Of a DNA stretch of 64,000 nt, positions 9,015 through 18,091 are shown in pieces (position 1 is the stretch's first letter; every line of letters starts with the position of its first letter). The notes below the pieces were generated by a model. It did no database searches. It was given only the letters and a program-made list of their open reading frames with translations, and was not told the origin of the DNA. Source of the stretch: an uncultured bacterium (GTDB lineage: Bacteria; Margulisbacteria; Marinamargulisbacteria; SXXA01); assembly GCA_903864835.1 (NCBI GenBank), contig CAIPHK010000004.1:1-64000 (forward strand), read 5' to 3'. The position numbers and the translations under genes are program-made.

Positions 9015-9938
9015 GTGACTTTGTTTCAAAATCGGTTTCGATGGATTTCACCGCTAGTCTGTAGTGTGTTATGCCTTGCGGCGGGATGTTCCAGTGGAAA
9101 AAAAATAGATCCTAATCAACGGGTATATGTTGGGTATTATCAGCTGGATCACAACGTTCAATTGGATCCCAAGCAGTTTAAAAACGCAAAAATGGTGAGA
9201 CCTCATGTGGTTGAATGGGCGGCCGATTTTGCGTCCGAATTTCCGAAGCCTCAAGTCGTGGCGTTTCAAAAATTAAATATAGTTCCAATGATCTCCTGGG
9301 AGCCACGGATTTGGAATGATCCAGACAAAGTTATTTCATTGGAATCCATTGCAAAAGGCGAGTGGGATCCCTATCTCAAGTCGTGGGCGACACAAATTCG
9401 CCAAGTGGAACTTCCGGTATTAATCACCTTTGCTGCCGAATTTAATTCAGAGGATTATCCCTGGGGAATTCCCAATAACAAGCAAGATGGCCATTCCTAC
9501 GTGGAGGCCTATCGACATGTGGTCGCGTTGTTTCGGACGGAAGGGGTATCCAATGCTATTTTTGTTTGGACTATCTTGCCGGTCAGTTCCCCGAAAGTGG
9601 CCTGGAATGAGCCGCTCGCCTATTATCCAGGGGACGAATATGTCGATTGGATCGGGGTAGCTGCGGTGAACCAACAGTCAGATATGAAGACGATGTTTGG
9701 CGAAATGTTAACCAATCTGGCGACGAATCATCCTCAGAAACCGGTGATGATCACCCGATATTATTTTGAACCTAACAAGAAATCGAATGCAGCTGTCGTC
9801 ACTGAGCTCCAACAAGATCTTACGACCGTTAAAGCGATTATCTTTTCAAATCCAAAAACCCTAAAGATTGACCCCATCTTTTTTAAACAGCCGCTATTTC
9901 AGGCTAGCGTCGATGAATTTGCCTATTTGCACTTGTAG
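9015..9938 (+). CDS. Lipoprotein with GH26-like (beta-mannanase-type) domain
   Basis: A 307-residue exported lipoprotein. The signal peptide has a hydrophobic core ending in the lipobox AAGC (Cys25). The rest looks like a GH26-type TIM barrel: MISWEPR, TFAAEFNSEDYPWG (Glu142 at the acid/base position), NAIFVWTILP, and YVDWIGVAAVN. At the strand where GH26 enzymes carry the nucleophile Glu (PVMITE), the sequence reads PVMITRYYFE, so the nucleophile is missing or displaced to Glu252. It may bind rather than cut glycans. The GTG start is supported by a strong GGAGGG 5 bases upstream. The gene stands alone. Confidence 0.65.
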   Translation: MTLFQNRFRWISPLVCSVLCLAAGCSSGKKIDPNQRVYVGYYQLDHNVQLDPKQFKNAKMVRPHVVEWAADFASEFPKPQVVAFQKLNIVPMISWEPRIWNDPDKVISLESIAKGEWDPYLKSWATQIRQVELPVLITFAAEFNSEDYPWGIPNNKQDGHSYVEAYRHVVALFRTEGVSNAIFVWTILPVSSPKVAWNEPLAYYPGDEYVDWIGVAAVNQQSDMKTMFGEMLTNLATNHPQKPVMITRYYFEPNKKSNAAVVTELQQDLTTVKAIIFSNPKTLKIDPIFFKQPLFQASVDEFAYLHL

Positions 9939-9984
9939 CTTTAATTAAATCGATACCTAATTATTGGTAGGGCGTATGTGAGGT

Positions 9985-10004
9985 GGGCGCTTTCGAAGCG
10001 ACCC
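9985..10004. terminator. Hairpin between convergent lipoprotein and kdpC genes
   Basis: GGGCGCTT and AAGCGACCC pair around TCG directly after the kdpC stop codon. There is no strong T-run on either side, so it is at best a weak or Rho-assisted terminator. Confidence 0.4.
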
Positions 10005-10565
10005 TTAGAGGAGTTGGACATTCCGGTCCAATAAAATATTGAGCTTATTCACGTTGACCACTTGGGGGCCTACCCATCGGAACGGGGGTGTTTCGATGGC
10101 TGAATCGACCAGGGCGGAGATGACTTCGGACGACACGCCGCGCGCGGTGGCTACTCTAAATAATTGAATTCGGGCATTGGCAACCGAAATATGTGGATCT
10201 AGCCCGCTACCAGAGGCCATGACCATGTCTGCAGGGATTTCGGCGACGTGAGCGGTATCTGAAATCACATTGACCCGCTCAGAGACGAGCGTCTGCCAGG
10301 CAGGATTTGTGGGGGAGAGGTTCGATCCACCGGATGCACTGGCATTGTAGGATGGCGTTGTGGCGGAGGGTCTGGGCCAGAAATACTGGTCATTGGTGAC
10401 AGCGTGTGCGATGAGCAGCGATGACGTCGTTCCGGATGGGCCGTAAACGATCGACCCATTGGCTTGAAACGGAAACCATTTTTGGGCAATTACAGTGATC
10501 GCTCCGGTATATAGAACGCCAGTTAACACGCTGAGAACCATAATAAATCGAAATGCTTGAATCAT
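10005..10565 (-). CDS. kdpC: K+-transporting ATPase subunit KdpC
   Basis: KdpC is the single-span accessory subunit of the high-affinity potassium pump KdpFABC and helps couple ATP binding to KdpA/KdpB. The 186-residue protein has one N-terminal membrane helix (about 7-28), then the soluble domain with FWPRPSATTPSYNASASGGSNL, SGLDPHIS and NKLNILLD, all family hallmarks. Length is normal. It is last in the operon, 13 bases after kdpB, and a hairpin follows it. The subunit looks intact. Confidence 0.95.
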   Translation of the reverse strand: MIQAFRFIMVLSVLTGVLYTGAITVIAQKWFPFQANGSIVYGPSGTTSSLLIAHAVTNDQYFWPRPSATTPSYNASASGGSNLSPTNPAWQTLVSERVNVISDTAHVAEIPADMVMASGSGLDPHISVANARIQLFRVATARGVSSEVISALVDSAIETPPFRWVGPQVVNVNKLNILLDRNVQLL

Positions 10566-10578
10566 ATTAATCTCCTGA

Positions 10579-12294
10579 TTATATCCACATGCCGATGAGC
10601 ATATCGATCAACTTGATTCCGATAAACGGAACGATAAGGCCGCCGACGCCGTAGATCAACAAATTACGTCGTAGAATTGTGACCAGAGGTTGTGCCGTGA
10701 TTGTTACGCCCCGCATGGCGATGGGCAATAACAACCCAATGACAATGGCATTAAAGATCACGGACGATGCGATCGCGGTTTCCGGGGTGCCCAAATGCAT
10801 AATATTTAACGGGCTAAGTTGCGGGAAAATGGGTGTAAACATGGCAGGGACAATCGCGAAGTATTTTGCAATATCGTTGGCCAAACTAAATGTCGTTAAC
10901 GCACCGCGTGTTGCTAACAATTGTTTGCCGATTTGAACCACGTCAATGAGTTTGGTGGGGTCAGAGTCCAGGTCGATCATGTTGGCGGCTTCTTTGGCGG
11001 CTTGGGTTCCCGAGTTCATGGCAACCGCCACATCGGCCTGGGCGAGGGCAGGGGCGTCGTCAGTGCCATCCCCGACCATCGCCACAATATGCCCTTCTGC
11101 CTGGAGTTTCCTAATCAATGCTAGTTTTTGTTGGGGCGTGGCTTCGGCCACAAAGTCGTCGACACCGGCTTGGGCGGCGATGGCGGCTGCCGTAAATGGG
11201 TTGTCTCCGGTAATCATCACGGTCCGAATTCCGGATCCCCGAAGTTCTCCGAATCGCTCACGAATTCCGTCTTTAACGATGTCGCGGAGTGCGATCACCC
11301 CCATAATTTTGCCGTTATCCGCGACCAGTAATGGGGTCCCCCCCTGGCGGGCGATGGTTTCCGCCTGATGCTTGGCGGCTTCTGGGACCGCCCCCCCACA
11401 TTCGGTCACCCATTTGATGGTGGCGTCCAATGCGCCTTTTCGGATATCCCGGTCACCGATAATCACGCCGGACATGCGGCTGGCGGCCGAAAATGGAACA
11501 AATTCGGCGTCAGAATAATTTCCGTCCAAAATAGTCGGAGTCGCCAATTTTTTTGCCAATTCAACGGTGCTTTTTCCTTCGGGAGTTTCATCCGATATGC
11601 TCGCCAAATAGGCGGCGTCAGCCAACTGCTCCGGCAAGACATCCGGTGCGGGGAACAAGTCTGTGGCCCGCCGGTTTCCGTGGGTAATGGTACCGGTTTT
11701 ATCCAGTAGCAAGACGGTGACATCGCCGGCGGCCTCGATGGCCCGTCCCGACATGGCAATGATATTTTTGCGAACCAGGCGATCCCTCCCTGCGATTCCA
11801 ATGGCCGATAATAGTCCCCCGATCGTGGTGGGAATCAAACAGACCAATAACGCAGCCAGTTGAATTACTGTGATGGCATTTGGCATGTCAGGCGCAAGAA
11901 ATCGCGCCACGGGCAGCAGCGTTGCAAAACCGACCACAAAAATGAGGCTCAAACAAATCAAAATAATGGTCAAGGCACTTTCGTTGACTGCGGCTACGCC
12001 TTGAATCACTTCCCGATCCGAGGGGATGCCGTCGTTAGCCTGGGCCTTACCTCGTCCTTCCGCGACGGATTCCGCGAGATTAGCGAACCACACCGTAGCC
12101 CAAAGAAATACTGACACCGTGATCAAAAACCAAAGCGATGAGTTCAGTCTTGTTGAATGCGTTAGGAGTGACCCGGTGGTAATCAGTGCACAAACCCACA
12201 CAATAAACATGACGGGATTCTTAAATTGATATCGGGGATCCAATTTTTTAACGGAATCGGTCAATGCATTTTTCCAAATGGTCCAGTTCCACAT
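10579..12294 (-). CDS. kdpB: K+-transporting ATPase subunit KdpB with deleted actuator domain
   Basis: KdpB is the P-type ATPase subunit of the Kdp pump. The phosphorylation motif DKTGT is at Asp198 (Asp307 in E. coli), and the nucleotide/phosphorylation domains and later membrane segments align well. The protein has 571 residues against about 682 in E. coli. The shortage is local: KAQAN is followed at once by [12 protein letters not shown], and VNESA by LTIILI. About 43 residues before the IPxDGEVI block and about 63 after it, including the TGES loop essential for dephosphorylation, are absent. IPSDGE also reads IPSDRE, and the hinge motif GDGTND reads GDGTDD. Either the pump is dead, or it is a strange derivative, or the assembly is wrong here. 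Confidence 0.9.
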   Translation of the reverse strand: MWNWTIWKNALTDSVKKLDPRYQFKNPVMFIVWVCALITTGSLLTHSTRLNSSLWFLITVSVFLWATVWFANLAESVAEGRGKAQANDGIPSDREVIQGVAAVNESALTIILICLSLIFVVGFATLLPVARFLAPDMPNAITVIQLAALLVCLIPTTIGGLLSAIGIAGRDRLVRKNIIAMSGRAIEAAGDVTVLLLDKTGTITHGNRRATDLFPAPDVLPEQLADAAYLASISDETPEGKSTVELAKKLATPTILDGNYSDAEFVPFSAASRMSGVIIGDRDIRKGALDATIKWVTECGGAVPEAAKHQAETIARQGGTPLLVADNGKIMGVIALRDIVKDGIRERFGELRGSGIRTVMITGDNPFTAAAIAAQAGVDDFVAEATPQQKLALIRKLQAEGHIVAMVGDGTDDAPALAQADVAVAMNSGTQAAKEAANMIDLDSDPTKLIDVVQIGKQLLATRGALTTFSLANDIAKYFAIVPAMFTPIFPQLSPLNIMHLGTPETAIASSVIFNAIVIGLLLPIAMRGVTITAQPLVTILRRNLLIYGVGGLIVPFIGIKLIDMLIGMWI

Positions 12295-12306
12295 AAATAA
12301 CCCTCC

Positions 12307-13965
12307 TTAATGGCGCAATGCGTCGGCGATGGGACCCAATACAAAGACAGGGAAGAATGTCAGCGCTCCGACAATCACAATGATCGATCCCAATAGAACA
12401 TAAAACAGTAACGATCGGGTAATTTCGGCAGAATCGGTGTCCGGGCCGGGGGATTTAACGGAGAGCCCACCCGCGATCGCTAATACCGGGAGCATCACTG
12501 CAAGTCGCCCAACGAGCATCAAGACGCCCAGAAGTGTGTTCATCCCGGGGGTATTGGCATTCAGTCCGGCGAAGGCGCTGCCATTATTATTGGCGGCAGA
12601 AAGCACGGCGTATAAAACTTCACTCAATCCATGGGCACCCGGATTGGTTAACAATGTTGAAATTCCGGGGATTACCAGTGCGATCGACAGTCCACCCAAT
12701 ACCGCAAGCGACGGCATAATCAGGCCAATAATCACCCATCGGGTTTCATTGGCTTCGATCTTTTTACCTAGGTATTCCGGAGTTTTTCCGATCATCAGAC
12801 CACCGACGAATACCGTCAGCATGGCGAATAAAATCATTCGATAAAGACCCGATCCGACGCCGCCAAAAATGACCTCACCCAAGGCCATGATGGCCATCGT
12901 GACAAATCCGCCCATGGGTCGAAATGAATCATGCATCGCATTGACGGACCCATTGGACGCTGCAGTGGTAGCGGTGGCCCAGATCACCGATTGGGGAATC
13001 CCAAACCGCATTTCTTTCCCCTCCATGTTGCCTCCGACCACCAATGAACGTTGGCCCGGCGCAGATGGGGTGATCCGTTCTGAGGAGTAGCAGATTCCCA
13101 TCCCCACCACTAAAAACACGGTCATTACAATGAATAGTCCGCGTCCGTGGTCTTTTCGTTTAACCCAATGTCCGTAGGAAAAACACAGCGCGGCGGGAAT
13201 CAAAAGAATCGCAGCCAGTTCAATCAATCCAGTGGTTGCATTCGGATTTTCGAAAGGATGAGCGCTATTCGCGTTAAAAAATCCGCCGCCGTTGGTTCCC
13301 AGTTGTTTAATCGCAACCTGGGACGCGGCGGGTCCAACGGCAATGCCGTGAGGTCCCCGAGACAGCGTTTGCACTACACCATTCCCCGCAAGAAAAATAG
13401 ACAGGACAATCGAAAGCGGCAGTAAAATCCACACAATGGCCCGCATGGTATCCACCCAAAAATTCCCCAATGAGGCGGAACTTTGGCTTCGGATTCCCCT
13501 TACAAACGCCATTAACACCGCAATGCCTGCGGCGGCCGAAATAAAATTTTGTGGGGTGAGTCCGATGGCTTGGGTAAAATAACTGAGGGTCGATTCCCCT
13601 CCGTACGATTGCCAATTGGTATTGGTCACAAAACTAATGGCGGTATTGAGCGCCAAATGAAACGGAACGTTATCGAATCCTTGCGGATTAAGCGGAAGCC
13701 AGCCTTGGACCATTTGGATCAATGCCAACACCACAATGCCCACTGCGGTCAATTGAACCACGGCGATCGAATACCGTTTCCAGTCCATTTCCTGGGTTGG
13801 ATCCACCCCGCATAGACGAAGTAATCCCGATTCAATTTTAGAAACGAGAGAATCGCCACCGAGAGGACGATCCATCACCCGAGCAATCGCCCACCCGAGA
13901 ATCGGACCTACGAGTGCCAATACCGCGACCAACACGATCATTTGAATCAAAAATGAAAAAATCAT
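12307..13965 (-). CDS. kdpA: K+-transporting ATPase subunit KdpA
   Basis: KdpA is the potassium-selective channel-like subunit (superfamily of K+ transporters, four pore repeats). Selectivity-filter-type segments are visible: TNTNWQSYGGES, GTNGGGFFNANSAHPFENP, TTAASNGSVNAMHDSF and AANNNGSAFAGL. I chose the ATG at 13965 (MIFSFLIQ...) over longer in-frame options because it matches the family N-terminus, follows a GGAG site, and overlaps the kdpF stop (TAATG). The protein is about 552 residues, near normal. Unlike KdpB it appears intact. Confidence 0.94.
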   Translation of the reverse strand: MIFSFLIQMIVLVAVLALVGPILGWAIARVMDRPLGGDSLVSKIESGLLRLCGVDPTQEMDWKRYSIAVVQLTAVGIVVLALIQMVQGWLPLNPQGFDNVPFHLALNTAISFVTNTNWQSYGGESTLSYFTQAIGLTPQNFISAAAGIAVLMAFVRGIRSQSSASLGNFWVDTMRAIVWILLPLSIVLSIFLAGNGVVQTLSRGPHGIAVGPAASQVAIKQLGTNGGGFFNANSAHPFENPNATTGLIELAAILLIPAALCFSYGHWVKRKDHGRGLFIVMTVFLVVGMGICYSSERITPSAPGQRSLVVGGNMEGKEMRFGIPQSVIWATATTAASNGSVNAMHDSFRPMGGFVTMAIMALGEVIFGGVGSGLYRMILFAMLTVFVGGLMIGKTPEYLGKKIEANETRWVIIGLIMPSLAVLGGLSIALVIPGISTLLTNPGAHGLSEVLYAVLSAANNNGSAFAGLNANTPGMNTLLGVLMLVGRLAVMLPVLAIAGGLSVKSPGPDTDSAEITRSLLFYVLLGSIIVIVGALTFFPVFVLGPIADALRH

Positions 13966-14045
13966 TAAAATAGCTCCGGGAAAATTAATGCAACCAATAG
14001 ATAGATGATGAACCCCACTGAAACCGCCAGATATAATAGTGTCAA
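13965..14045 (-). CDS. kdpF: K+-transporting ATPase small subunit KdpF
   Basis: A 26-residue single-helix peptide with a TTG start: MTLLYLAVSVGFIIYLLVAL followed by IFPELF. The pattern of one hydrophobic helix ending in YLLVALxxPExF is characteristic of KdpF, the lipid-like stabiliser of the Kdp complex. A strong GAGGAGG site lies 6 bases upstream of the TTG. Its TAA shares a base with the kdpA ATG. The context (immediately before kdpA) makes the call secure despite the size. No kdpDE regulators are in the window. Confidence 0.85.
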   Translation of the reverse strand: MTLLYLAVSVGFIIYLLVALIFPELF

Positions 14046-14126
14046 CCGTCTGCCTCCTCAATTTTATTTGCAGCAAGCAAGTTACCACGACGGCTGTAAA
14101 AAAAGTGTAAATCCAGTGGTGTATTG

Positions 14127-14195
14127 CCCCTTCCATCTGGAGGGAAGGGGCCCCTCTAAAATCTCCCGAACGGGGATTTTGAGGTGGGGATGAGT
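14127..14195. repeat. Dispersed palindromic repeat, copy R4 (single arm)
   Basis: One arm of the same family as 8458-8656: a stem-loop CCCTTCCATCTGGAGGGAAGGGG, then CAAAATCCCCG/CGGGGATTTTG-type pairing around the centre and the tip GGGGATGAGT. The last 13 codons and the stop of the minus-strand orphan gene at 14156 are read from this arm. Confidence 0.8.
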
Positions 14196-14908
14196 GTTCC
14201 TGAGATACCCTTAGTTAGTCGGTCCCATCGACTCAATCCGCGATTGGAATCTTCCAAACATACCACTTGGATTTTTGCGTCAGTGTAATTGTATGCCTTT
14301 AGATACGTCGCAAACCCGGCATCGAATTCCTTCCGAGTTTCGAATTGTTTCCACGATCGCACCGGGTATCCGTTTATGTATTGGGTTTCCTGGAATCCAA
14401 AGCCACCTCTTTTATTCCAGATTCCGTCACAAGTGACCGTAATCGCATGTTGATATTGTTCCGTGGGACGCTGAAGCATAAGCACAAACGAGGTGTTTTT
14501 GACGAGTACGACAAGGCGTAGGTACTTGGGGTGGAGGACCTTTCGCCGATTTGAGACAAACTTTAGCGCGTCATCGAGCGCATGGGTGGGATCCAAAATT
14601 GGGGTCTGTAGCCCCCACCGTTCCCTTAACTGATACTTGGCCAAAATCTGCGCATTAAATACGTTATTATCGCATCGCGTTGCATACGCCAGCTCAAAAT
14701 CCTCAAATGTAGCGACCGTGGCGCTGGGTGTACGAGTGGCATCCCACTGTGGCCGACGATGGTAAATAGCACCCAACGCAGATAGCGGTACACATCGGTC
14801 GCTGGGACCTTGCCGAAAGATGGTGAATAGATGTGTACCATCAATAGAAACCCCATCAACGGTGGGTATCGGAGCGCAAGATACAGTTCGTCGTAATTTA
14901 AACTTCAT
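14156..14908 (-). CDS. Orphan protein of unknown function
   Basis: 250 residues, no family recognised. No signal peptide or membrane segment is obvious. The N-terminal part is basic and cysteine-poor. The middle has LHPKYLRLVVLVKNTSFVLM, which looks like a beta-rich core strand, and the C-terminal part is Trp/Tyr-rich. The last residues (GTLIPTSKSPFGRF) are encoded by the dispersed repeat at 14127-14195, so the natural C-terminus was probably replaced when the repeat inserted. The gene is divergent from the next orphan gene at 15031 with only 122 bp between them. Both lie in an islet between kdp and the ABC exporter. Confidence 0.6.
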   Translation of the reverse strand: MKFKLRRTVSCAPIPTVDGVSIDGTHLFTIFRQGPSDRCVPLSALGAIYHRRPQWDATRTPSATVATFEDFELAYATRCDNNVFNAQILAKYQLRERWGLQTPILDPTHALDDALKFVSNRRKVLHPKYLRLVVLVKNTSFVLMLQRPTEQYQHAITVTCDGIWNKRGGFGFQETQYINGYPVRSWKQFETRKEFDAGFATYLKAYNYTDAKIQVVCLEDSNRGLSRWDRLTKGISGTLIPTSKSPFGRF

Positions 14909-15030
14909 TGGTTCATTATCGGATCTGGCAAAGTTTTAATCCATCGAAATACTGTGGGGCGATGCTTGGAGTGGCAGGAACCTGGGAATAAATTCGTCAA
15001 TATTTTTTATCTGTTTCGGGAGGGATTATT

Positions 15031-16293
15031 ATGTTTTCTTCACGTAGTGTACCGAATATGTCAACGCCCCCTGTAGGTTCTTAAAGTAGACCAAATACTA
15101 GTGGGTCATCCAGCAAGGCTATTATTGATCACATTGAATGTATGTATAACCAGTTCCCCGCAGGTGTTGATAAAGTGGCCTCGTTAAAAGGGCTACTCAC
15201 GACGGCAATTCAGGAAAAAAAAACGGCTAGCAATAGTGGCGTTCTTAGGAAAGGAAAGGATGAATCCAAAGTCGTCGAGTCATTTAGGAAAGCATTAACG
15301 GGCAGTCCTGACTTTGTGAAGGACGCAACGGCGGCCCTCGACCTCCTTTATCCAAATCCAGCAGCGACGGGAACGGCGGGGAGTGTTGCCCCCCCGGTTG
15401 GGCGCGAAGCGGTCAGTGTGGGTGTACTGAGTCAGCAACAGAGTACGCTTAATATAACTTCAGTTAGCGAAACAGATGGTAAATCGAGTGCTGTAGACGA
15501 AATCGTTGCTCACCTGCGAACGCCATCCAGCTTTAATATGGAAACGGATGAATTTAGGGAGTCGCCTCAGGGACAACAATTTGTGATGTTGGCTGAACAC
15601 TACAAAGATCGTGCCGACGACGGCTTCAATTTAGGATTGGATTTACTCAAATTAACTGCCAAGGTATTTAATAGTGATCCCGCCCCGCCATCATTTAACG
15701 GAGATATGGATCAATTTAAACAAGGTGTAAATACCTATTTGGATCAATTGCATGACCAACGCGACGTATTTCGATCTCAATTTGGGATACATATTCGGGA
15801 ATTCATATTTGAAGCGCACCCCAATGTTCCGGAGGTATCGAAGGCCGTTACCGGTTTAGCAACGGCTCCCACTACGACAATCAGTGTAGAAGTCAGCAAT
15901 GGCATTTTTACAGAGCTAACGGTATGCAACCCATTTCCAACGCCGGTTGCATCGAGTGCGCCTAAAAAGAGTGTGAAAACTGTAGCCTCTCTGTTTGAAA
16001 AACGATCCGTCCCAATGGTCGGAACGATAAAGCCAGAAAAGTTAGTGGCCCACCTAAAAAAGTCATCGGAGAACCCGGAACGCGATCTAAAAAGCGATAT
16101 TATTTATGTGTTGAATGTAAATATGGGGTTACGTGTCGACAAAACGGATGATCAAATTAGTACTGCTTTGGGGTCCTTAGAAGAAGCGTTGGGTTCGGTT
16201 CGGGGTGAAGGTAACGCGGAATTTAAAGACCGGTTTCGAACCGCGGTGCAAGAGATTAGGGGAGAGGCATCGGCTCTCGGACACCCCATTTGA
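15031..16293 (+). pseudogene. Orphan protein gene interrupted by an in-frame TAA (or restarting at 15142)
   Basis: A strong GGGAGGGA site precedes an ATG at 15031. The frame runs 17 codons, meets TAA at 15082-15084, and then stays open in the same frame to TGA at 16291. ATG 15142 is the first good restart and would give 383 residues. The sequence on both sides of the stop is Ser/Pro/Asn-rich and looks like one continuous N-terminus. I see no known domain: it is acidic and helical, with a Ser/Ala/Thr-rich linker around residues 70-120 and no clear membrane helix. It could be a nonsense-mutated gene, a readthrough case, or a sequencing error; whether the product is made is uncertain. Confidence 0.55.
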
Positions 16294-16299
16294 TGGTCA

Positions 16300-16319
16300 C
16301 GAATTGTGTCGACAATTCG
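16300..16319. terminator. Hairpin between convergent genes
   Basis: CGAATTGT and ACAATTCG form a perfect 8-bp stem around GTCG, 7 bases after the orphan gene's stop and 17 bases beyond the stop of the convergent ABC transporter gene. No T-run follows, so terminator activity is only suggested. Confidence 0.45.
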
Positions 16320-16335
16320 GCGGGTAGAAGGGCCG

Positions 16336-18066
16336 TTATGACTCGTGCTGCCGACTAAATTGTAGTCGGTATAACTGCGCATAACGGCCGGATAGTTCCA
16401 TCAGTTCGCTATGGGTCCCGGCCTCCGCGATTTTGCCATCGGACATCACAAAGATTCGATCAACATTGCGGATGGTCGACAACCGGTGGGCGATGACAAA
16501 TGTGGTGCGATTTTTCATTAACTTGGTCAACGCATCTTGTACCAATTCTTCAGACTTGGTGTCCAAGGCGGACGTCGCCTCATCCAATAACAATATTCGG
16601 GGGTTTCTCAAAATGGCTCGGGCGATCGAGATTCGTTGCTTTTGGCCACCGGAGAGGTTGTTTCCACGATCGCCAATCCGTGAGTGAATCCCTCGGGGAC
16701 GCTTTTCAATAAATTCCCAGGCGTTGGCCAGATGGGCGACTTCAATGACTTCGTCGGTGGTGGCGTCCGTCCGACCGTAGCGGATATTTTCCAGAATGCT
16801 CCCACGAAACAAAATATCTTCTTGGGGGACCAATGCGATTTGTTGTCGCAATGACTGGAGTTGAATGTCGGCCATGTTGATTCCATCCACTAGAATCTGT
16901 CCGCTACTGCAATCAAAAAACCGAGGAATGAGGTTGATTAATGTACTCTTTCCCGCCCCGGACAATCCGACCAATGCGATAGACTCGCCAGGTTTAACGT
17001 CAAAGCTGAGATTTTTTAGGGCATCAACCTTGCCGTCATAAGAAAACGACACATCTGAAAAGGTGACCGCCCCCGAAATCTTGACTGCAACCGAATCTGG
17101 AGTGTCAGCGATTGACACCGGAGTATCCATCAGTTCCATCATTCGCTGGGCCGACGCAAGCCCGGTTTGAACGTTGCCATAGGTTTTAGAGATGGCCAAT
17201 ACGGGGTCAATCAACATGATAATCCCGGCAAAAAACGACACCAACGCCGGTCCATCCAATGTGCCCCGGGAGATTTCGTAACCGCCGTACCACACCACCA
17301 TCATGACCACGACGTATTGAAGAAACGTAATCAGCGGTTCGACGACGTTTCGGAACCGAATTCCCTTCATGCTTGCCCGATACCCACGAAGATTTTCTCG
17401 TTTATACCGATCCACTTCTTTATCTTCATTGGTATAGGCTTGGACCAGCTTAATGTTGGATAAGGTCTCTTGTACAAAATGGGTGATGTCCGCTGATTTC
17501 TGCTGAACATGTAATGAAATGCGTCGGAGGCGATCCCCTAAAAACATGATAATTGCGACAAACAGGGGCACACTGGTTAACGTCATGATCGTCAATTTTG
17601 GGCTTAAATAGATCAGGTATCCAATGATGCCGATAAACGTCAACACATTTGGAATCAGTTCCCAAAATACGAGGGTAATAACCTCCCGTACTTTTTCGCT
17701 GTCCCCGGACAATCGAGTCAGAATGTCCCCCAATTTGCTGCGTTGGTAAAACTTCTGAGGGAGGTGCAACAGGTGGGTGTATACCGCTGTTCGGATATCA
17801 ATGCTCATCAACATCCCGGTGGAGGTCATCAAGACATATTGGAGATTGGATGCGGCCAATCGAAGCCCGAACAGGGCAATGGCATTAAAAATTTGATTGC
17901 TAAAGTGGGTCAGATTTCGGTTTGAAATTTCGGTGACGATGTCTCGGGCCAATGGCAAAAACAGGACATTGAATCCCGTATACAGAATGGCAAGTGCAAT
18001 CGATCCAATGAGATGGGGAACGTAGGGTTTTGTGTATTTAAATAGGGCTAAAAATTGCCTGGACAT
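16336..18066 (-). CDS. ABC exporter, MsbA-like (fused membrane and ATPase domains)
   Basis: A 576-residue half-transporter. The N-terminal 310 residues carry the six-helix exporter domain. The C-terminal ATPase has Walker A GLSGAGKST, the Q-loop in LVPQEDILF, signature LSGGQ, Walker B ILLLDEAT and the switch His in IAHR. All are intact. Such proteins work as homodimers or heterodimers and flip lipids or export amphipathic molecules. It is the last of a tight minus-strand run, 25 bases after the C45 hydrolase gene. It could therefore export the product of the decarboxylase/ATP-grasp/C45 set, or simply be a lipid A flippase; context alone does not decide. Confidence 0.88.
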   Translation of the reverse strand: MSRQFLALFKYTKPYVPHLIGSIALAILYTGFNVLFLPLARDIVTEISNRNLTHFSNQIFNAIALFGLRLAASNLQYVLMTSTGMLMSIDIRTAVYTHLLHLPQKFYQRSKLGDILTRLSGDSEKVREVITLVFWELIPNVLTFIGIIGYLIYLSPKLTIMTLTSVPLFVAIIMFLGDRLRRISLHVQQKSADITHFVQETLSNIKLVQAYTNEDKEVDRYKRENLRGYRASMKGIRFRNVVEPLITFLQYVVVMMVVWYGGYEISRGTLDGPALVSFFAGIIMLIDPVLAISKTYGNVQTGLASAQRMMELMDTPVSIADTPDSVAVKISGAVTFSDVSFSYDGKVDALKNLSFDVKPGESIALVGLSGAGKSTLINLIPRFFDCSSGQILVDGINMADIQLQSLRQQIALVPQEDILFRGSILENIRYGRTDATTDEVIEVAHLANAWEFIEKRPRGIHSRIGDRGNNLSGGQKQRISIARAILRNPRILLLDEATSALDTKSEELVQDALTKLMKNRTTFVIAHRLSTIRNVDRIFVMSDGKIAEAGTHSELMELSGRYAQLYRLQFSRQHES

Positions 18067-18091
18067 GGCCTAAGAGTGTATCGCTCAGCGG

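Noticed and set aside
11368-11709. 113-residue plus-strand ORF
   Set aside because: Antisense shadow of kdpB with no start signal or family match.
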